From IMG/VR virus record IMGVR_UViG_3300022540_000106, positions 1 through 26,130 of that record: DNA of 26,130 nucleotides; one strand, given 5' to 3'. Shown in pieces: positions 19,553-26,130 of the stretch (positions within the stretch are counted from its first letter, which is position 1; each line of letters begins with the position of its first letter). The stretch comes from a virus. A program made the translations under genes and the position numbers. The notes under the pieces were generated by a model, which saw only the letters and a program-made list of their open reading frames with translations, made no database searches and was not told the origin of the DNA.

Positions 19553-20899
19553 CTATCTCCTGGTTGCTCTTGCTGCGTCGTTAGTTGCAGTATTAACTTG
19601 TTGAACTACGCTATCTTTGAAAGATTGATTAGTAACTACAGCATTAATTATTCCTTCTTTATCTGCTGTCACAGTTACTTCCACTTTCTGAGGCTTGCCT
19701 ATCTCTAATCTTCGTCCTGTAGCATCCGTAATAGAACCGAAACCACTCATTGATTTCTTAACAGAAGGTTTGGATACTTCTGAAATGATAGTAGCCTGTT
19801 TATCTAAGCTCTGAGACAATTTAAGTAAACCTGCTGTAATAGCTTCAGTATCAATTGTAGGTAAGACACTACTACCCTTACTAATACTAGCGAAGGTTTC
19901 ACCTAGATTTCTTTCTTTTTCCTCGACATCTTTTTTAGACGCGAAGGGATTTAATTTTTTAGATAGTATCGCTACAGATTGAGCCACGACTTTCACACCT
20001 TGTGCTGCTGCCACAAATCTGTTAAACGTTCCTATAAGCACGTTTAGTACGTTAATCAATATTGAGAAAGCTTTAATCATACCTGATACACCTGAGATCA
20101 CAGCCGAGGCCATTCTCTGGGCGACGGGCCCCACTCCTCCCGCTTCCTTTATAAATTGGACAACCTTATCAACTAAGCTCTGCAACGCAGGAGCCACGCC
20201 GGCGGTAACCTGTTTTAACAGTCCTTCCCATATAACGCTCAGCTTTAAAGAGGAATCATTAAATGCTTCTACTGCTTTAGCTTGCTGCGAGCTGATAGCA
20301 ATACCTAATGATCTGAATTCTGCACTTACTTTCTCTAAGTTCAGACCTAATGTATTCACTAATGCCACACCTTCAGAATCAAACAACTTCATAGCAAGTC
20401 GTACCTTGTCTCCCTGGTTTCCTATGGCCCTCATAGCTCTGGATATCTTTAAGAATTGTTGGTCAGGGGATAGTCTCGAAAGCTCTTTAGCATTTAGCCC
20501 TAACTCCTTCAGGGCGTTAACAGCTTCTCCGGTACCTAGTCCAGCTTCTGCTACCCTACGCACCATCCGTTGTATAGCCATATTAAATGTCTCTACAGAG
20601 ACGCCAGATAATCTAGCTGCGAATTGTAGCTCTTGTAATTTCTCTACTGTTATGCCAAGCTTCTTAGATGTCTTAGCTAGAACATCTATTTCTTTAGCTG
20701 TACGTTTAATCATATTCGCAATCTTAACTGTTGCTAAGGCAGCTGCGAATGCTACCGCCGCTCCTACTAATATTAATAACTTCTTCTTTATAGCTTTGGC
20801 AAACTTCGCCACTTGATTCTTCGCCTTCCTTAACCCTCTACGAAGGCCTGCGTCTTTCGCAGTAATCTTAACTAATAGTTCTGCTATTGTTGCCATCAT
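19553..20899 (-). CDS. tape measure protein
   Basis: A 448-residue helical protein that sets tail length and is threaded through the tube. N-terminal part: IAELLVKITAKDAGLRRGLR then a basic segment, a hydrophobic stretch LLILVGAAVAFAAALATVKI (41-60), then the tape measure signature IDVLAKTSKKLGITVEKLQELQFAA with following 'SGVSVETFNMAIQRMVRRVAEA' and 'LFDSEGVALVNTL'. A further hydrophobic region lies near residues 262-300. At the usual 1.5 angstrom per residue it predicts a tail of about 65-70 nm, short for a siphovirus. ATG at 20899 or 20896; the former overlaps the chaperone stop codon by 4 bases. Confidence 0.9.
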   Translation of the reverse strand: MMATIAELLVKITAKDAGLRRGLRKAKNQVAKFAKAIKKKLLILVGAAVAFAAALATVKIANMIKRTAKEIDVLAKTSKKLGITVEKLQELQFAARLSGVSVETFNMAIQRMVRRVAEAGLGTGEAVNALKELGLNAKELSRLSPDQQFLKISRAMRAIGNQGDKVRLAMKLFDSEGVALVNTLGLNLEKVSAEFRSLGIAISSQQAKAVEAFNDSSLKLSVIWEGLLKQVTAGVAPALQSLVDKVVQFIKEAGGVGPVAQRMASAVISGVSGMIKAFSILINVLNVLIGTFNRFVAAAQGVKVVAQSVAILSKKLNPFASKKDVEEKERNLGETFASISKGSSVLPTIDTEAITAGLLKLSQSLDKQATIISEVSKPSVKKSMSGFGSITDATGRRLEIGKPQKVEVTVTADKEGIINAVVTNQSFKDSVVQQVNTATNDAARATRR

Positions 20900-21129
20900 C
20901 CACCGCCCAATAATCGTTTCAAAAGTTTTGCCCGTTCTTCGTTGGACATACTTCTTTGTCTTTCTAATTCTTCTTCTTTTTTGAATTTATCGCACCACTT
21001 TTCATCATGTGATAAATCATACGCCATCCATTCACAAATCTCGGCACTACTTATTTGCATGATCTCATGTACATGCTTACCTAACTTCTCAGCTAGATAG
21101 AAGCAGTACCGCCTAAATGGATGGCCCAT
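20896..21129 (-). CDS. tail assembly chaperone, frameshifted part (gpT-like)
   Basis: A 77-residue charged protein with ISSAEICEWMAYDLSHDEKW (about 27-46), matching the 'isseltEWiaYd...p' signature of the second chaperone reading frame in siphoviruses. It is placed between the first chaperone gene and the tape measure, as lambda T lies between G and H. It starts with ATG at a TAATG junction but is also exactly in the -1 frame of the preceding gene across the slippery site at 21132-21138, so the main product is probably the C-terminal half of a 194-residue fusion. Confidence 0.85.
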   Translation of the reverse strand: MGHPFRRYCFYLAEKLGKHVHEIMQISSAEICEWMAYDLSHDEKWCDKFKKEEELERQRSMSNEERAKLLKRLLGGG

Positions 21130-21479
21130 TAGTTTTTTGCTAATTCGTCAATCTCGTTCTCACCTATATGATTTAATTTTTGTGCTTCCTCAAAGATTCT
21201 ATCTAACGCTGTACATGATTTCTTACCTAATTTCACAATATCACTCTCTGTGAATAATAGATTACCTTTGTCATCCACTAAGCAGGACGCTACTAGTTTG
21301 GCACGAATGTTAGCAGTGTTCATGCTTCCGTTCTTACCTAAGATAGATGTCTCGAATCTATCTCTAGCGAACCCGGACATAGTAGAGATGATAACATCTC
21401 CACCCCATTCAGGTACTTCAATCTGTTTTGTTTTTACATCATCTTGTTTAAGAATTTCATCTTTACTTAGAATAGCCAT
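21129..21479 (-). CDS. tail assembly chaperone (gpG-like)
   Basis: A 116-residue protein of the siphovirus tail assembly chaperone type: ILSKDEILKQDDVKTKQIEV, PEWGGDVIISTMSGFARDRF, AKLVASCLVDDKGNLLFTES and LGKKSCTALDRIFEEAQKLN are in the order and spacing of the family ('vpeWgg.V.vr.lsg.erd.fe...a..va..l.De.G..lft..D...L..ks..al.rlf..a..LN'). It coats the tape measure protein before tube assembly. It ends ELAKN at a slippery heptamer, followed by the second chaperone in the -1 frame. Confidence 0.9.
   Translation of the reverse strand: MAILSKDEILKQDDVKTKQIEVPEWGGDVIISTMSGFARDRFETSILGKNGSMNTANIRAKLVASCLVDDKGNLLFTESDIVKLGKKSCTALDRIFEEAQKLNHIGENEIDELAKN
21132..21138 (-). promoter_or_regulatory. 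programmed -1 ribosomal frameshift site A_AAA_AAC
   Basis: Read on the minus strand, the last codons of the first chaperone are GCA AAA AAC TAA. The heptamer A AAA AAC has the X_XXY_YYZ form in the correct frame. After a -1 slip the next codons are CTA ATG GGC, which continue straight into the 77-residue downstream frame. A small AATGG/CCATT hairpin (21126-21130 with 21116-21120) begins one base after the heptamer; its close spacing makes a stimulating role uncertain. The arrangement matches the conserved G/GT frameshift of tailed phages. Confidence 0.85.
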
Positions 21480-21486
21480 ATCAACC

Positions 21487-21663
21487 TCACCACTTGTTTA
21501 ACGGACATTTACTTCTCGTGAGCGCTATCTTCGTTGGGAGATAGCATCCACACTCAGTACACAGAATCTGTAGTTTGCTAGACGGACACTGTATACACTC
21601 AGAAATTCGTGCGCGACGAGTCTCTCTGCTCGCCACGACTTTGATAGGTATTTTATCTACCAC
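21487..21663 (-). CDS. small zinc-ribbon protein
   Basis: A 58-residue reading frame starting GTG at 21663 (sharing one base with the tail tube stop TAG) and ending TGA at 21487-21489. It reads V-V-D-K-I-P-I-K-V-V at the start; the second half has ECIQC (22-26), CTECGC (35-40) and the end SKCPLNKW (51-58). This Cys arrangement ending in CPLxKW is shared by a family of very small phage zinc-ribbon proteins found among virion genes, of unknown function. The codons fill the gap between tail tube and chaperone almost exactly. No ATG is available, so the GTG start and translational coupling are inferred. Confidence 0.75.
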   Translation of the reverse strand: MVDKIPIKVVASRETRRARISECIQCPSSKLQILCTECGCYLPTKIALTRSKCPLNKW

Positions 21664-22073
21664 TACGGAGTCTCATCAGACCATACGACGCTACCAGTAA
21701 TCTTAAGATTAGCTGTGCCTCGTGCCACATCATCTACTCCACCAGAGGTAGAGACGCTTTTAACATAAGCTGTGAATGTAGCTACATTTAAGGCGACATC
21801 ATCTGGGAATGTAAGTACGCAGGTGCTCGTAGTCTGCGCTGCTTTCTGTGTCAGCATCTCATCTTGTCCTGCATCATTTGGGTCTCTATTTAATTCTATG
21901 GTAAAGTTACCGAAGTCTTGTAGACCTTGTCTATACTCTTTAGCTGTACTATCTAGTGTCGTGATATCAATATCAGACGCTTCCCCGTCAAAGCCGGAGA
22001 ATGATAAGATACCACCGACTGTCTGGGAGTTAATTGTAAAGGTTGTACCTTGTGCATCAATTGCTGTTGCCAT
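21663..22073 (-). CDS. major tail tube protein (gpV-like)
   Basis: A 136-residue beta-rich protein with the siphovirus tube pattern: GTTFTINSQTVGGILSFSGF, then DGEASDIDITTLDSTAKEYR, then QGLQDFGNFTIELNRDPND, and a C-terminal TGSVVW. The 'v.g....G....iDvTtldst.ke...Gl.DfG.ftve.n.d' signature is shared with lambda gpV-type and HK97-type tubes. Hexameric rings stack to form the tail lumen. It is probably highly expressed; the gene starts after an 14-base gap that contains an AGGAG site. Confidence 0.92.
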   Translation of the reverse strand: MATAIDAQGTTFTINSQTVGGILSFSGFDGEASDIDITTLDSTAKEYRQGLQDFGNFTIELNRDPNDAGQDEMLTQKAAQTTSTCVLTFPDDVALNVATFTAYVKSVSTSGGVDDVARGTANLKITGSVVWSDETP

Positions 22074-22087
22074 TGTGCTATCTCCTG

Positions 22088-22492
22088 TTAATTGTTATAT
22101 AATTTTATATTTACTTCTACACTAGTCATAAGCCAAGCATCTTCTCTAGACACTGTAGGCCTTCTACTAATCTGTTTTACGTGTACGGTCACCCCGCCAG
22201 AGACTAATGTTATATCTCCCTTGAAGTGGTCGTATATCGCATCAGCTTTGGCTAGGGCTGCCCCATTACCATTACCTAGCGGATAGAATACATCGATCTG
22301 ATATATCCCTGAATTCATTTGTAAGTCATCTAAATCCATTAACTCTGAGGGAGCCATCAATAACGTGGGTCTCAGGTAAGCTGTTCCTCGCACGGGAGTG
22401 TATTCTACATTCTCCCAAACTATAGGGGTGCCGCCTGTCAGTGCATCTAGTCTTGTGTCTAGGGCGGCTTGCACATCTTGAAAAAAGCTCAT
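22088..22492 (-). CDS. tail terminator protein (DUF4128, gpU-like)
   Basis: A 134-residue protein with the DUF4128/tail terminator pattern: an N-terminal helix (FFQDVQAALDTRLDAL), ENVEYTPVRGTAYLRPTLLM ('w.n..f.p..g..yl...ll'), then SGIYQIDVFYPLGNGNGAAL ('G.yqidv..p.g.g...a...a') and a helix KADAIYDHFK. It caps the growing tube and joins it to the head. Starts at an ATGA overlap with the upstream tail completion gene. Confidence 0.87.
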   Translation of the reverse strand: MSFFQDVQAALDTRLDALTGGTPIVWENVEYTPVRGTAYLRPTLLMAPSELMDLDDLQMNSGIYQIDVFYPLGNGNGAALAKADAIYDHFKGDITLVSGGVTVHVKQISRRPTVSREDAWLMTSVEVNIKLYNN

Positions 22493-22935
22493 ACTTTATG
22501 AATCCTCGCTATCTTCTCTATGATGGGTTTGAACTGCTTTACAGTAACCCTCACCATCCCCTCTGGACGTTGTTTAGACCAACCATGCTCAACACGGTCC
22601 GCATACGGTAAGTTATTAGTAAAGAAGATACTCTTATCTTTTAACTTGAATTTCTTAATCTTACCGGCCCCTTTCGCTATAGCCTGTCCACCAGCTGCAT
22701 CCTTAGCAGCTAATTCCCCATAGTTCGGGGACCGTAAGGAGGTCTGCCAATTCCCTCTCAGGGAGCCTCCAGTGTATCCAGCAGCAGCTGGTCCTGCCCA
22801 TAAGGTAGGGTTACCTACTGGGGTACGCTTTACTATCTCTGAGAACAGCTCTATGGCCGCCCCGCGTATAGCCTTCTCTACAGCAGTATTGATTTGCTTC
22901 ATAGCTCCGTTGAGCTCTCTATCGAATGTTGCCAT
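22489..22935 (-). CDS. tail completion / HK97 gp10-like protein
   Basis: A 148-residue protein with the neck/tail-completion signature: SEIVKRTPVGNPTLWAGP (30-47), AAAGYTGGSLRGNWQTSL (50-67) and SIFFTNNLPYADRVEHGWSK (102-121) then RPEGMVRVTV. The 'RTPV.....G.lr.nW' and 'nn.pYA..le.Gws.qap.GMv' motifs are typical of HK97 gp10 family members. It sits between head closure and terminator genes as expected for the head-tail interface. Confidence 0.87.
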   Translation of the reverse strand: MATFDRELNGAMKQINTAVEKAIRGAAIELFSEIVKRTPVGNPTLWAGPAAAGYTGGSLRGNWQTSLRSPNYGELAAKDAAGGQAIAKGAGKIKKFKLKDKSIFFTNNLPYADRVEHGWSKQRPEGMVRVTVKQFKPIIEKIARIHKV

Positions 22936-22936
22936 A

Positions 22937-23296
22937 CTATACCCTTATCTGTAGCTCATACAACACGTTCTCACTGTTGATGGTGTATTTCCTGGTGTTC
23001 ATAACCCGGTATACCCTAGAGTCTAACGTGACTTTATCGCCCGGTAGGGGGGCCGTAGAGACCGCGTTGGTGTATAACCTGACGTCTCCTTGCTGGATGA
23101 CGGTACCATCTATCTCGTTATCATCGTAATCTATAGGAGTCCCGAACCCGGTAAACACTGAGTCACTGCCTGCGGCTGTCGCGCCTGTAGCAGTGTTGTA
23201 GGCTCCCTCTGTGGTCCTGGTGAATGATACAGCCTCTCCGAACTCAGTTAAGAGTTCTAGAGCCACAGCATCCATCTCGTCGCTGAATGCACTCAT
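22937..23296 (-). CDS. head closure-type head-tail joining protein
   Basis: A 119-residue beta-rich protein at the conserved position between adaptor and tail completion genes. LLTEFGEAVSFTRTTEGAYN, the central TGFGTPIDYDDNEIDGTVIQ, QGDVRLYTNAV and a C-terminal GDKVTLDSRVYRVMNTRKYT resemble small stopper proteins ('G...tlrr...g.ydp.tG......' then 'i..gD.........p...D.v...g..y.vv'). It plugs the connector after DNA packaging. One base separates it from the following gene. Confidence 0.75.
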   Translation of the reverse strand: MSAFSDEMDAVALELLTEFGEAVSFTRTTEGAYNTATGATAAGSDSVFTGFGTPIDYDDNEIDGTVIQQGDVRLYTNAVSTAPLPGDKVTLDSRVYRVMNTRKYTINSENVLYELQIRV

Positions 23297-23298
23297 AT

Positions 23299-23781
23299 CT
23301 AACCCCTATTAACAGTGAACGATGTTCCATTACTTCCGCCGCCAGCTAATAGTTTCCTCAGCTGGGCTGTAATCTTACGTACTATCGTCGTGGCCTGGCC
23401 TGCCGCATACTCTACTGAGATAGGGCCAACCGTTGCCTTGTTCTTAACTCGGCCTATATCAGCTAACGGGTCTTCGCCATTATCGATTGACATAGCCGTT
23501 TCCATCTCGACATTCTTAAGTAACTCAGGTATATCATCAGTATCGATGAGGTAACCGTCGACTACAACTCCAGCCCGAGGCCACTGTAATGGTTGGCCTT
23601 CCGTAAGCTTGAGTCCTTGATACTCTAGGCTCTCAACGTAATCCATAGCTCGTATTAAGAGCTGCTCTGTATCAGTGGTTAAAGTAATTCCGCGCGCAGT
23701 AGCATAAGTCGTAAGCTCTGCTTCGGTGACATAACTATTAGCCCCAGCTACTATTGTTCCGTCTTCTACTACTATCGCCAT
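23299..23781 (-). CDS. head-tail adaptor protein (annotated elsewhere as DnaT-like)
   Basis: A 160-residue helical protein of the phage adaptor family often labelled 'DnaT-like ssDNA-binding': IVVEDGTIVAGANSYVTEAE (3-22), then YATARG, LLIRAMDYVESLEYQGLKL (41-59) and QPLQWPRAGVVVDGY (63-77), followed by a helical C-terminus with an Ala/Gly tail. These proteins form the ring below the portal; a DNA-replication role suggested by the domain name is unlikely here. It shares one base with the upstream gene (TAATG). Confidence 0.82.
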   Translation of the reverse strand: MAIVVEDGTIVAGANSYVTEAELTTYATARGITLTTDTEQLLIRAMDYVESLEYQGLKLTEGQPLQWPRAGVVVDGYLIDTDDIPELLKNVEMETAMSIDNGEDPLADIGRVKNKATVGPISVEYAAGQATTIVRKITAQLRKLLAGGGSNGTSFTVNRG

Positions 23782-24290
23782 TATTCTTCTCCGATGATGA
23801 TTATATCATAATCAACCGTTGTTCCGCCTGCGGAATTAGTCAGTCTTAGGATATCTCCTGTAGCAGCAGTCACTACATAACCAGTTGCTTCTGGATTAAC
23901 AATCGCGAAACTGCCTCCGGGAACCACAGTCACACTAGGACTAGTTCCACCTAGGAAAGTCTCAAAAGGATTGGTTGCTGAGCCGCCTATGATTACATCA
24001 TTTGTATTAGCTGAGGCCGCAGTTACGACAATAGCTTTGATCGATGTGAATGTAAGTGTTGCTCCAAATGCATTAGTTAATACGCCAGCTAAATCTAAAT
24101 CATCATTAGACGATGCAGAGATGGTGCGAGTATCTGCCCACATTTGATTAGCCTGATTCGCACCTGTACCGTTAGCCAGTGTGGTGGAATAGTTACTATC
24201 TATTTTATGTCGACCAGTACCGATATCAAGTCCGCCCTCTAATAGAGCATCTACTATTACCTTTACTGTGCCGTTGAATGTTTCTGCCAT
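23781..24290 (-). CDS. virion structural protein (possible capsid-associated)
   Basis: A 169-residue beta-rich protein. It has the pattern LANGTGANQANQMWADTRTI (38-57), SNDDLDLAGVLTNAFGATLT (61-80), FTSIKAIVVTAASANTNDVI and an end TVDYDIIIIGEE, common to a phage family of unknown role coded near head and connector genes. Compact beta-sandwich folds with these Asn/Gly loops would suit a decoration or appendage protein. No catalytic residues are evident. Good spacing and overlap place it in the virion operon. Confidence 0.72.
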   Translation of the reverse strand: MAETFNGTVKVIVDALLEGGLDIGTGRHKIDSNYSTTLANGTGANQANQMWADTRTISASSNDDLDLAGVLTNAFGATLTFTSIKAIVVTAASANTNDVIIGGSATNPFETFLGGTSPSVTVVPGGSFAIVNPEATGYVVTAATGDILRLTNSAGGTTVDYDIIIIGEE

Positions 24291-24302
24291 TGTTATTTCC
24301 TC

Positions 24303-25085
24303 TTATTCGTTATCTCTTAATAGTATTCCAAAATGTACTTCTACCGCAGCGGTAGGCGCTGACGCTATCTTAGCCAAGAAACCTACATCTGATAGTTCTT
24401 CTATAGGTCCTAAAGGTGAGTGAAACTCTTTTTGTCCATCTCTGATAATTGCAGCTACACCTAATACTTTCCTCATCGCTTTATAAGGAGCAGATGTATC
24501 TAGTATGCCGGCCCTTTTAACGAGTTGTAATGTAGTTATCTTTGTTGAATCCACACTATAATCAAGTGTGATTATGAAACCTGTTTTCCCTCTGGGTATC
24601 GTATACCAACCTATTTCAGTTTGGCTATCTGGATACCCATTTAAAGATATAGTAGCCCAGTCTTCTGAGCCTGCTGCTTTCTCTATTACTACGTTTGCAG
24701 CATGAGAGCCTGCACCTGTTGTAGCATATGTTCCTGAGTCCAACACGTAGGCACGAGTTAGTCTCAAATATGTATAGACACTATCTGCACCAGCACTCGT
24801 GCCTGCTGTAACTAGTACTTCGTTTATAGGGTCTCCGGAGGCATCTAAACCTTCGATGTATACCGACTGTGCTCCCGAACCTGCGGCGGTGTCGTTTGTG
24901 TTACCCGCCTTAATTCTTAGTTTTGTAGCTCCTGATACTTGAGGCGTTCTGTAAATACCTCCTTCTGATACAGGTACTAACGTAGTATCGACAGCTTTAT
25001 TCTGTCCGAACTTATGAATTATAGATTCCCCTGAATGGGTATTACCCATCAACGCTTCTAAATAGTATGGTGGGTATGCTGACAT
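24303..25085 (-). CDS. structural protein, paralogue B of tandem pair
   Basis: A 260-residue beta-rich protein aligning over its whole length with the next upstream gene (25095-25874). Shared landmarks: HKFGQNKAVDTT (24-35), GGIYRTPQVSGATKLRIKAG, DTAAGSGAQSVYIEGLD, RAYVLDSGTYATTGAGSHAA, SEDWATISLNG, LVKRAGILDTSAPYKAMRKV and the end GILLRDNE. No predicted TM, signal or catalytic motif. Position between the capsid gene and the connector cluster suggests a decoration or head fibre protein. It is not a family I can name. Confidence 0.7.
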   Translation of the reverse strand: MSAYPPYYLEALMGNTHSGESIIHKFGQNKAVDTTLVPVSEGGIYRTPQVSGATKLRIKAGNTNDTAAGSGAQSVYIEGLDASGDPINEVLVTAGTSAGADSVYTYLRLTRAYVLDSGTYATTGAGSHAANVVIEKAAGSEDWATISLNGYPDSQTEIGWYTIPRGKTGFIITLDYSVDSTKITTLQLVKRAGILDTSAPYKAMRKVLGVAAIIRDGQKEFHSPLGPIEELSDVGFLAKIASAPTAAVEVHFGILLRDNE

Positions 25086-25094
25086 CCCGTCTCC

Positions 25095-25874
25095 TTATTC
25101 TTTATCTTTAAGTAGTATCTCAAAACCTACACCTATCTCACTAGTAGTAGCTGATACATTAGCCATTACCCATATGTCAGTATGTTCTTTGAAAGGCCCT
25201 AAAGGTATTTCAAATGTTTGTGTGCCTGAAGATGCTATTCCACTCAACACAAGTAATTCTCTAGCAGCAGTATATGGGGCTGAAGCTCGTAGTATCCCAG
25301 CTCTTTGAAATAGAATAATACCAGTCGTTTTAGTAGTATCTACCGCGTAGTGGATATCCATTAAATAAGCCGTCTTACCTGTAGGTACAGTGTAGGCAGC
25401 AATCTCACTCTGCGCTCTTGCTACACCATTGGCATCTATTATAACCCAATCCTCTGTTCCTGCCGTATTCTCTATTGTAATTACATCCGCATGTGAATTA
25501 GCAACTACAACACTATAGGTTCCACTAGTCCCTACGTACGCTCTGAATATTCTTAACCAGCTAGTAGAAGTACTCGCACTAGCGCTGACTCCAGCAGTCA
25601 CTAAAGTCTCAGTAGCGTAGGCGCCTGTTGAATCTATTCCCTCTAAGACAATAGACCTAGCCCCTGCGCCAGCAGCTGTGTCGGCGACGTCTCCGCCCGC
25701 CTTCACTCTAAGAGTAGTAGCGCCGGCAACTTGAGGTGTTCTCCATATTCCGCCCATCGCCACGGAAGCGAAAGTAGTACCTACGGCATCATTTCTGCCG
25801 AACTTATGTACTACTTTCGCCCCAGAAGGCGCATTACCTGAAACAACATCTACAAAATACGTGGACCTAGTCAT
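25095..25874 (-). CDS. structural protein, paralogue A of tandem pair
   Basis: A 259-residue paralogue of the following gene with the same block order: HKFGRNDAVGTTFASV, GGIWRTPQVAGATTLRVKAG, DTAAGAGARSIVLEGIDSTG, RAYVGTSGTYSVVVANSHAD, TEDWVIIDANG, FQRAGILRASAPYTAARELL and GFEILLKDKE. It starts 19 bases after the capsid terminator hairpin, with a TTTAGGAG ribosome site. The pair probably arose by tandem duplication, and the products may occupy related positions on the capsid. Function unknown. Confidence 0.7.
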   Translation of the reverse strand: MTRSTYFVDVVSGNAPSGAKVVHKFGRNDAVGTTFASVAMGGIWRTPQVAGATTLRVKAGGDVADTAAGAGARSIVLEGIDSTGAYATETLVTAGVSASASTSTSWLRIFRAYVGTSGTYSVVVANSHADVITIENTAGTEDWVIIDANGVARAQSEIAAYTVPTGKTAYLMDIHYAVDTTKTTGIILFQRAGILRASAPYTAARELLVLSGIASSGTQTFEIPLGPFKEHTDIWVMANVSATTSEIGVGFEILLKDKE

Positions 25875-25892
25875 TGGTTAACTCCTAAAGTT

Positions 25893-25924
25893 AAAAAAGT
25901 ACTCCCCCACCAATGCAGGGGAGT
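25893..25924 (-). terminator. rho-independent terminator after the capsid gene
   Basis: On the minus strand ACTCCCC (25924-25918) pairs with GGGGAGT (25907-25901) around a 10-base loop, followed after two bases by TTTTTT (25898-25893). It lies 8 bases downstream of the capsid stop codon and before the paralogue pair. It would reduce transcription into the genes beyond, keeping the capsid protein in excess, with read-through supplying the tail genes. Confidence 0.8.
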
Positions 25925-25932
25925 GGTTAAGA

Positions 25933-26130
25933 CTAGTCAATCAACAAAGCACAATGCTCAGGTTTAATCATTTCAAAACCCCAAGCAGCAGCAATTTCAT
26001 ACTTAACTTGACGATGTTCTAAGTACTTACTAACTTCAAAAGCAAGTCCAGAACGTGGGTCTTGGATAACCATACGATCAACTGCGCTATCACCTTCAGC
26101 AGGTAGAGCAGGAGCACGAGTTACCAAGTG
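25933..26130 (-). CDS. major capsid protein, C-terminal part (5' end outside window)
   Basis: The final ~65 codons of a gene entering from the right edge. Residues include APALPAEGDSAVDRMVIQDP, SGLAFEVSKYLEHRQVKYEI and AAAWGFEMIKPEHCALLID before TAG. The 'DP.sGl.Fev..y...rqvryei..aWG...ikPeh...l' pattern is that of the C-terminal end of major capsid proteins in this group of siphophages. The terminator directly after it fits a highly expressed gene. The frame continues open to the window edge (TTG at 26127 is internal), so no start is given. Confidence 0.75.
   Translation of the reverse strand, partial: HLVTRAPALPAEGDSAVDRMVIQDPRSGLAFEVSKYLEHRQVKYEIAAAWGFEMIKPEHCALLID

Overview
The window is part of the genome of a tailed double-stranded DNA bacteriophage. 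Gene density is near complete, neighbouring genes commonly overlap by 1-8 bases (ATGA or TAATG junctions), and no host housekeeping genes, tRNAs or rRNAs are visible. The tail genes (tube, terminator, frameshifted chaperone pair, tape measure) indicate a long, non-contractile siphovirus-type tail. The host cannot be named; near-consensus sigma-70 type promoters and Shine-Dalgarno sites show that bacterial transcription and translation are used.

There are two convergent blocks. Bases 1-13689 read rightward and hold early/replication genes. First come small hypothetical genes (33-1794), among them a protein resembling region 2 of a sigma factor (460-774) and two small membrane proteins. Next are an endonuclease VII-type HNH nuclease, a minimal RNA ligase and a small membrane protein. 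A T7-style replisome follows: primase-helicase (3329-4969), a strong internal promoter, acidic-tailed single-strand binding protein (5027-5560) and family A DNA polymerase with proofreading domain (5572-7671). Interleaved are a DUF7220 membrane protein, a dATP/dGTP diphosphohydrolase-like protein, a ClpX-like AAA+ unfoldase, a 5'-3' exonuclease and a MazG pyrophosphohydrolase. A three-TM holin, four small unknown genes and a 534-residue metallophosphoesterase-like protein close the block.

Bases 13690-26130 read leftward and hold virion genes. In transcription order (right to left): the 3' end of the probable major capsid gene and its terminator, two tandem paralogous structural proteins, a further structural protein, head-tail connector proteins, tail completion and terminator proteins, tail tube, a small zinc-ribbon gene, tail assembly chaperones joined by an A_AAA_AAC -1 slippery site, tape measure, tail fibre/tip proteins and a hub-like 667-residue protein. 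Terminase, portal, protease, endolysin and RNA polymerase genes are not in this window.

The phage therefore combines a T7-type replication module with a lambda/HK97-type siphovirus morphogenesis module. The most unusual points are the phage ClpX homologue that keeps the ClpP-docking IGF loop but lacks the N-terminal zinc domain and the RKH loop, the sigma region 2-like small protein, the metallophosphoesterase with an N-terminal repeat-like DNA-binding segment, and the tandem paralogues next to the capsid gene.
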